64,000 nucleotides of DNA from Epichloe hybrida (taxonomy: Eukaryota; Ascomycota; Sordariomycetes; Hypocreales; Clavicipitaceae): the NCBI GenBank assembly GCA_019022495.1, contig JAFEKR010000004.1, positions 2,914,001-2,978,000 of the forward strand, written 5' to 3'. A program made the position numbers and the translations under genes. Shown here in pieces: positions 56,340 to 64,000 of the stretch. Positions within the stretch are counted from its first letter, which is position 1, and each line of letters begins with the position of its first letter. The notes under the pieces are model-generated. The model did not search any database. It was given only the letters and a program-made list of their open reading frames with translations, and had not been told where the DNA came from.

Positions 56340-59300
56340 ATTACGCCTTATTTATTAGTTCTAGACTTTTAATAACATAAATCCGGATTTTAAACATTAA
56401 AAATAAAAACTTATTAGGATTAGTAATTAGAAGGACTTATACAAACTTACACACTATGAATTCAATAATGGAATTATAAGGAGATAAGAATAGCTAATAT
56501 CTTAGGAGCTACCTATTTACTAGAATCTAATTAATACGTAAACTATACGTATTATTTAGAATTAAGTTAGGAACTATATCTCTAAGGCTAAATCTAAAGG
56601 ATTCCTTAATAATTCTGCTAAATTAGAAGGAAGCAAAGCTTTAGGGTAATAATCTAAAAGTATTACTAGTATTACTAATAGTAACACTATAACTAGAACT
56701 AAAAGGAGCATAGAGATAGGTAAAATTAATAAAGGAAAGGGGATTATAAACTACCCTAAAAACAACACCACTAGTCTAAGCATAATAGAGATAGGTAAAA
56801 TTAATAAAGGAAAGGGGATTATAAACTACCTTAAAAATAACACTACTAGACTAAGTATAAAACCCCCTAGCCCTCTAACTAAGCTAAATCTATAGAATCT
56901 ATAGCTAGAACCTTTAGAAAACGTATTAGAACTAGGAGAAATATATGCTAGGGTAAATAAATATAATACTATATAGCTCTTATAGGGAATAATAGAGTAG
57001 TAATAGGCTATATAATAAGCTATATTAAGCTAGGTAGTAGATAGAATAGACTGTCTAGTATTAAGATTAATATCTAAAATCAGAGATTTATAAAGTACTA
57101 CTACCTTAGTAGGTTTAACACTATTAGCGTAGAATCCCGTGTAAAGAATAGTATATTTACTAAGCAACTAGGGTTAATATAATAGTTACTTAAATACTTA
57201 GTCTAGACTAGCAGCGTAACTAATAATACTGCTATACTAGCTAGGAATCTAATAGTAGTAGTTAAATCTATATAATCCGCTATAGCTAACCCTATATTAA
57301 CTAGACTAGGGATAGCACATTAATCCTAGTTATTAAGGAAGAGTAGATCTAGCGTTAGATTAAGACTAGTATAATTAACAAACAGAGGCAATAGAATAAA
57401 ATGCGAATTCGACATGGAAAATCACAGATATAGGACATTTTAAGCCTTGTAATAAACTAGAAGAAGCTAGTACTAACCTTATTACTTATAATAGGAAACA
57501 GACTATCTTTTATGATATTAAATTATAGGTCTAGGCTATTAAAGACCACTTATATTATGCTAACCCTAGCTAATAAGATATTATTTAAAAGAAGATTTAG
57601 ATGCTATTCTAAGGAGACGTAATAGTATAGTATAGATAACATCTTAATGCAAACAAACGAGCTACTATATTTAATAATATATTATTAGTATTCACTGTAG
57701 TATAGAAGGAATTTAGTATTTAAGTGTAGGATATAATAGTGTAGCTTAATAAGGTAGAGTACACTAAAGAAGATATCCTTAATAAAGTATCTTTTTGTAA
57801 ATTCGCATTAAAAATTTTCTAATATATAAGAGCTAATAGCAAAATAACTAACTATTAGCTCCTAATATATTTACACCTTAAGCTCTATCTAGGATTATAA
57901 TAGATGTGTCTAATGCTAACTTATAAGAATATAAGATTAGTATATATTACTATAGTAGATAATAAAAGATATAACCTACGTGATTACCTATATAGTAAAG
58001 GACAAGGAAAAAGTAAAAAGAGTAAAGGAAAGCTTAAAGTCTATTTTAATATAGATAAATCTAATAGTAAGTTAGAAAATAATAAAAATAAGATATAAGC
58101 TAACTAGAATAGGCTAATAAATACGCAATTCTAGCCTAGAAATCTATAATACTAATAGGATAATAGGAACTAGTAAGGATCCTTAGGATTTTTCTAACCT
58201 AGGCTATATTAGTAAAATTAACTTACTAAAGGGCAAAACTAGAGGCCTTAGTGGAATAAAACTTAAGAGAATTAAGGGGAGTGACCTAGTTTTAACTAAA
58301 GCTAGTAAGAAAGGGCGTAAGATTAACTAGAAGAATAATATTCTTAAAGCTAAGGACCTTTAGGCACTAGAGGCTAATGGTAACCTAGGTATTATTAACG
58401 CTAGGAAAAACCGCTTACTAAGGAAAAGGAGTATGCCTATATTATGGTATATAATGATAATTCTAACGCATAATAGTATAAAACCTATCTCTAGGAATAC
58501 GGTTACTATATAGCTAAGGAAGGAGAGGTCTCTAATAAGAAGAATAATAAATCCAGAATATAGAAATCTAACTTTATTAAAACTTATTTTATAGAAAATA
58601 GCGGTAAAGAAGCGGATATAGTAATTACTAAAATAGAAGTAGTTAAACTAAAATAACTTATACCTAGACAAGTAATTAAAGCTATTGCAAGACCTTAGGA
58701 GGTTAAATATAATAGGAAGAGAGCAAATATATATTTAAAAATTCCTTTAAAATTTAATAACAAAGGTAAGAATTATTAAATCTACCTTAATACTAGGATA
58801 TTGTTAATATTAGCGAATAAGGTATAGTTATAGCAAAACAAGTTAAATATAAAATAGAGAACACAGGAACTAAAGCTAGTATCTAGAGTGTAATCTTCCT
58901 TTTTTATTACTAAAACAGCTATATTTAATTTTTATCTCCTAGGAGTAGCGTGTAAAACGGAAATCACTAGATATTTTATAGTTATAGCAGATGTAATACT
59001 AAATCTAGGCCTTAAACTACTACTTAGAATAAACTTTCTCTATAAGTATAGAGCAAAAATCAATTTTATATATCCTAGAGTAGTTTTTAGGTTAGTTTAT
59101 AATATAATAGTAGAAGTAAAAATATTCTAACTAATAAGCAAAGTTTTACACTAATAGGTTATTATAGCTTATATAGTAATAATTCCACTAAAGACATAGT
59201 TAACTATAGCAGTTAGTTAGAAGGAGGCATAGGAGAACTAAGAGATAAGCGTGTACTACGCACAATTATATTCAAAGTTTTTTCCCAATATATTAATTAC

Positions 59301-62300
59301 TAGATCTAGCTAGAAACAGATAGTAGCGTATAACCTAACGGACAAAACCATTACTATTAGTAAACATTAGAAGGTTACACGTCTAGTGGCAGCAAGCGAG
59401 GTTAATGCTAATCATCTAGTTGATAATTCTTTTGTATATTATGCCTATTTTAGCAAGGATATTATAGAGACTATAGGAGAAGAGAATAAGAAGGAGAACA
59501 AGTTAGATAAAGGAAATAATAAGTTTAATCTAAAAAAGGTTAACATAGGAGTACTATCTTATAGAATCTTATGCCTAGAGGAGATCCTGTATATTATTAA
59601 TTACTTTAGAGTACAAGTTACTAATATTAACTAGGACGTAGCAAGTAAGTTTATTAAATTAACAGACAAATACAACGTTTATTAAGACAAAGGCATTATG
59701 CCTATGCCTAAGGACTAGAAAATAAGAATTAACCTCGTTAAGGGATAGTAATATTAAGTAAGGCTAATTAGACCTTACTAATTAGGGGGCTAGGACATAA
59801 GCAAACTTAATAAAGTACATAATAAATTACACTTAAAGGGTAAGATATTATATTTAGATAAACCGGTGGCTATAGTGTGCCTAGCGTTTATAGTGTGGCG
59901 CAAAACTAGCTAGGAAAAGAAAGAAAGGGTAGTAATTAATATAAGGCCGCTTAATAATATAGTAATGCCAAATATATACCCTTTACCAGACCAAAGCAAC
60001 ATTATGAATAACACACGTAGCAAGAAGGTTTTCTTACTTTTTAATAGAACGGGATTTTTCTATTAGTTACTAATTAGGAGGGACTATTAAGCCCGCATAG
60101 TAGTCATATTAAATCAAGGCCTTAAGGCATTAAATGTGGCACTAATAGGATTTAAAAATTCCCCCGCTTTTACCTAAAGGTTTATAGACTAACTTTTCTA
60201 AAAGTATAAGCATTTTATTCGAGTTTATATTAATAATATTATTGTTTTTTCAGATAATATTAAGGATTATTTAAATTATCTTAGCATTATGCTTAAGATC
60301 CTTAAAGAAAACAGGATAATACTTATAGCAAAGAAATCGTTTATTAGCTACCCTGCCATCTAGTTGCTAGGTTTTATTATTAATAGTAATGGAATTACTA
60401 ATACTAATAATAGACTTAAAGCATTTTAAAAAATGATTTTCCTAAGCAATCTATTAAGCCTTAAAACCTTTATTAGGATAGCTAGATTCCTTTATAATAG
60501 GATCCTATGGTTTAATATATGAATTTAACTATTATAGGAGTAAAAGACTACGCTATTAAGAGAGTTTTATAAAAAGGATAAGAAAATCACTAGTATTTTA
60601 AAACTAGTATAGAAATAAAAGACACAATAGAAGACGTTTTTACTAATAGTAAACGAGAAAAAGGCTTTCAAAGACATTAAAGCATTCCTAAGCAAGAAAC
60701 AGATGTTATAGCACTATAACCTAAAGAAACCGCTTTTCCTTAAAATTAATGTATATAAGGAAGGATTTAGCCTATATACCTTCTAATTACAAGATAAATA
60801 GGATAGTTAAAGCATCCCTAGGAAAGACATTAAGAATAACAGGATTTAGCTAATCTTATTCCTCTCTAGGGTAACATCGCGTGCTAAGAAACAGTACGGT
60901 TTAATAGAAGCAGAGATAGCTATAATTACATAGAGCATTAGGAAACTCCGAAAAATAGTTTAATCTAATAGTGTAGTAGTTAATATATTAACTAACCATT
61001 CTCTAGCTAAGGGCATTATTAAATATACCTCACTATTAATAATAGATCTAGACAAGGCTAATCTAAAACTAGTAAAAGTTACGAATTATTTATTATAATT
61101 TAATCTTAGGGTAACGCACATGCTAGGAATATTAAATATTATCCTAGATATGCTTTCTAGGCTACTAGTAAAGGTAACCTATAGAGAGATAGCATAGAAG
61201 AGTTAATATAATGAATTAGAGGCAAGTACGCATTTCACAAGTAAGGAATATATTACAATAGCAATCATAGACAACGAACTTAAGGCTAGAATTATATTAG
61301 GATACTAGCTAGACTAAAAATTCAGCTAAATTATCTTAGCTATAAAAGCCTATTAGGAAAGAGTAAGTAGTAAGGGATGCTAGAGTTAAACTAAGAATTC
61401 CTTTATATAGATAGGATTTATGTAAAGATAGTCTGCTATACTACTATAGTAGGGATGGATTTTTCTAGCTTTGTATTCTAATAACTAAGGTTAAATCTAT
61501 CTTATATCTAGTACACAATAACTAACACCATTTTAGAATTACTAGAATAGTAGTAGAGTTATAATTAGTCTATTTTCTACGTATAAGCTAGCAAATTCAT
61601 AAGTACATTACCTATTATGTAGTATATTAGGAAAACGCTATTAATTAGTTAAAACCACCTAGGGAGTTATAACTATTATAGTTAAAGCTAATACCTTTTT
61701 ATATAATTTTACTTAATTTTATAATAGATATACTAGAAGTATTAGCTACGAACACTATATAGTAAATAAAGGGGTATGCCATATATAATTCACTATACCT
61801 AGTAAATTATTTATTTAGTAAGAGAACTTTTCTAATACTAGGGCACACTATATATCTAGCGGAAATTTAGGTAAAACTACTTCTCTATGCCTTATATATT
61901 ATAGACTAGGGATTGCCAAGATAAATTATTAGTAATAGAGACCTAAAGTTTATATCCAATATATAGAGGGAGATATTTAGGTATATAGGAGTTAAACTCC
62001 TTATAGGTATAGTATATTACCCTTAGATAGATAGAACTATAGAAAGGAAAAATTAGACAGTAATAATTATAATATAATATTATATAGTAACGGACCTAGA
62101 TATAATATAGATATTATTACTACTAGCACTATAGTATTAGCTAAATAACACTATAGCTATAGGTATAGGGCAGGCTCCTAATAAGCTACTATATGGTTTC
62201 TATCCGCTAAGTATTATTAATTTACTCTCTCTAAATAACGTAACTAACACTAGATCTAATGCAAATAACATTACGGTACTACAAAAATTATACTAGCACA

Positions 62301-62890
62301 AGGCCTAATTAGCAATTATAATAGTAGCTACGCTTACTAAAATTCAATATAATAATTACTATAAACTAGTTAATATTAACAAAGGAGACATAGTATATCT
62401 ATAACTATATAAGGGATATAAATTACCTAGTAAACCAAAGAAGAAATAGTCCTTATAAAGGGTAGGGCTATATAAGGTATTAGAAAAAGTAAATCCCTTA
62501 GCATATTAATTAGATTTCCCTCTAAATTCGTATATATATCCAGTAGTATTAGCTACATAGATTTAGAAGCTAGCCTAAGGAAAAGACTTATTTAAGAGAG
62601 AAGAGATAGCTCCTTCACTAATTATATTTAATAATTCACAGGAAGCAAACTATTAGGAAATTAAGAGAATTTATAGCTATTAGATTAAGATTTTTAAGCG
62701 AACTAAAACATTAAGAATTAAATTCCTTATTAGATAGAAGGGCTACGCTACTAAGAATAACTAATAGATTATAGAAGACAAAATAAGGATTAATATAGTA
62801 GAGATAGTAAAGGATTATCTTAAGAAGAACCTGATTAATTAGGTAAGGGAGTATATAAAGAAAGGCCTTAAACCTCCTATAGAATAATAA
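56340..62890 (+). mobile_element. Gypsy-B: RIP-degraded Ty3/gypsy element with chromodomain
   Basis: Plus-strand order: gag-like sequence 56,560-58,100, including LYSKGQGKSKKSKGKLK after 57,990; protease region about 58,750-59,100; RT 59,870-60,450 (VCLAFIVWRKTS, LNNIVMPNIYPLPDQ, GFKNSPAFT, VYINNIIVFSDN, LLGFIINSNGI); RNase H and integrase 60,700-62,500; chromodomain KRTKTLRIKFLIR.KGYATKN at about 62,700-62,760. The catalytic YVDD reads YINN. Stops throughout. LTRs and TSD were not identified, so the outer limits are approximate. Confidence 0.75.
56711..56860 (+). repeat. 75-bp tandem duplication in Gypsy-B gag
   Basis: Two adjacent units (56711-56785 and 56786-56860) begin TAGAGATAGGTAAAATTAA and keep the frame (25 codons each; EIGKINKGKGIINY). 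They differ by a few C/T changes. Confidence 0.85.
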
Positions 62891-64000
62891 TATTAGAGGA
62901 AAGGTATAATAATAAGGGGCGAATTTAAGGCATTAGCACAGAATTATTATATCCTCCTATATATATTATTTATTACATTAGCTAAGGGTAACCTACTTAA
63001 CCTATATCCTATAATATCTTATAATACCTTTATATTCCTAGCGTAGCTAAATCTAGTGCACGCGCACGTAATTTTATTTAATATTAATATTTCCTATTAC
63101 CTTATAAAGCTATTTAATAACTACGTAGTTATATTTTCTTAACTCTTACATTCTTTATACCTTATAATAACCTCTAATACTTACATAAACTTAGTGTAGT
63201 TAGATTTAGTACTTATATAGTTATATTCTTTAAATTATTATATTTTCTATATTTTATAATAACCCTAATACCTATATAAACTTAGCGTAGTAGGATTTAG
63301 TATAAGCATATATAATCTTATAAAGCTTTCTTTTGCTACGTAGCTAAGGTATATAAATTTAGTAATATAAGAAAAACAGAGTTTTATAAGCTATTAGAAG
63401 TAGAAGAGTATTATCTAGAGGAGATAAAGAAGTGTAATAGTTATAAGAGGTTTTGTATAATATATAGAAACGCTCCCTCTAAGCTTAAATATAAAGCTTA
63501 TATAATTAATTATAACCTACGCTATTACCTAGGTAAAAGACTAGACTTTATTCTATTTAATAATAAGTTAGATATACATAACTAAATGATTTACAAGTAA
63601 ATATATATAGTATACTTATATATTTAGTGCCTAGCTTTAATACGCTAAAATTAAATAGTTAGAGAATTAGTACACATAAATTTAGCATAATACTTAGTTA
63701 TTTCCCGCAAAGAAAAGGTAGCATATAAACAATAGGCAAATAACCTTCTACGCGAATTAGGCATAGTAGTTATTTTTAAAGGACTAAAGCGGTTACACTA
63801 TACGTTAAAGTTAGTACTAGAATTTCACTAATTTTAAGAGTTTACAAATCCACTAAAGCGAATTATAATTTTACGCTAATAATAGTATCTAGTAGGCTTA
63901 ATAATAGTATAAGACAAATTAAATAAGCTATTATAGGTAGCTATAGGTAGCGTAGAAGATATCAAAGCTATTACTACTACTATTAAAAAGGTAGCTAGAA
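62891..64000. mobile_element. AT-rich tail and unidentified remnant
   Basis: Follows the chromodomain of Gypsy-B. Two imperfect units of about 90 bp sharing CTTATAATAACC, ATAAACTTAG and GTAG..GGATTTAGTA-like segments lie at 63,120-63,300. From about 63,700 a plus-strand frame with stops reads like an old coding region (GLKRLHYTLKLVLEFH) that I cannot name. No LTR recognised. Confidence 0.4.

Noticed and set aside
1..64000. CRISPR array, rRNA operon or bacterial operon
   Set aside because: No regularly spaced repeats or rRNA motifs were seen; introns and gene content are eukaryotic.

Overview
The window looks like nuclear DNA of a filamentous ascomycete (Pezizomycotina; perhaps Sordariomycetes, but I cannot place it further). 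The evidence is short GT-AG introns of 57-74 bp with CTAAC/CTGAC-type branch sites, a DASH-complex Hsk3 gene, a fungal SUB2, a multimodular NRPS ending in a reductase, and retrotransposons carrying RIP-type decay (CpA to TpA, excess TpA, in-frame TAG/TAA stops).

The layout is compartmented. Two AT-rich, gene-free blocks (about 1-14,940 and 41,400-64,000) flank a GC-balanced island (about 14,940-41,400). The left block holds a Ty1/copia element (Copia-1, one 1,651-codon polyprotein frame at 7076-12031 broken only by nonsense codons). A complete Ty3/gypsy element lies inside it (Gypsy-1, 57-6969, minus strand, 191-bp LTRs, TSD TCCCT). A MULE-type transposase relic follows at 13.3-14.9 kb. The right block is another nest: Copia-2 is split by complete Gypsy-A (42264-50427, 267-bp LTRs, TSD GTATT) and by the 5'-truncated minus-strand Copia-3 (53540 to about 56330). 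Gypsy-B, with a chromodomain, and an unidentified remnant follow.

The most unusual feature is a 347-bp miniature element present twice, 3005-3351 (+) and 46104-46450 (-). Each copy has two 81-bp terminal direct repeats (TGTT...AACA), a perfect 5-bp TSD, and a purine tract before the 3' repeat. A 12-nt site abutting the 5' repeat is complementary to the anticodon arm of initiator tRNA-Met (the half-tRNA priming site known from copia). The interior is tRNA-like, with Pol III A-box and B-box matches. It is a TRIM with an internal tRNA-type promoter, and it is nearly undamaged inside heavily mutated hosts.

The island carries, left to right: a 7.3-kb stretch with no recognisable gene; a ketopantoate-reductase-fold protein with a long Pro-rich tail (22375-25195, +, five exons); DASH subunit Hsk3 (26786-27192, +, three exons); RNase P subunit Rpr2/Rpp21 (27541-28131, -); and SUB2/UAP56 (28636-30751, +, five exons, unusually long first intron). 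Rpr2 and SUB2 are divergent across a 504-bp promoter. The island ends with a decayed NRPS (31079-40280, -) of ancestral layout A-T-C-A-T-C-A-T-R. It has two internal deletions, one RIP-like nonsense codon and two homopolymer frameshifts. The four housekeeping or cytoskeletal genes look intact; the NRPS beside the AT-rich block does not.
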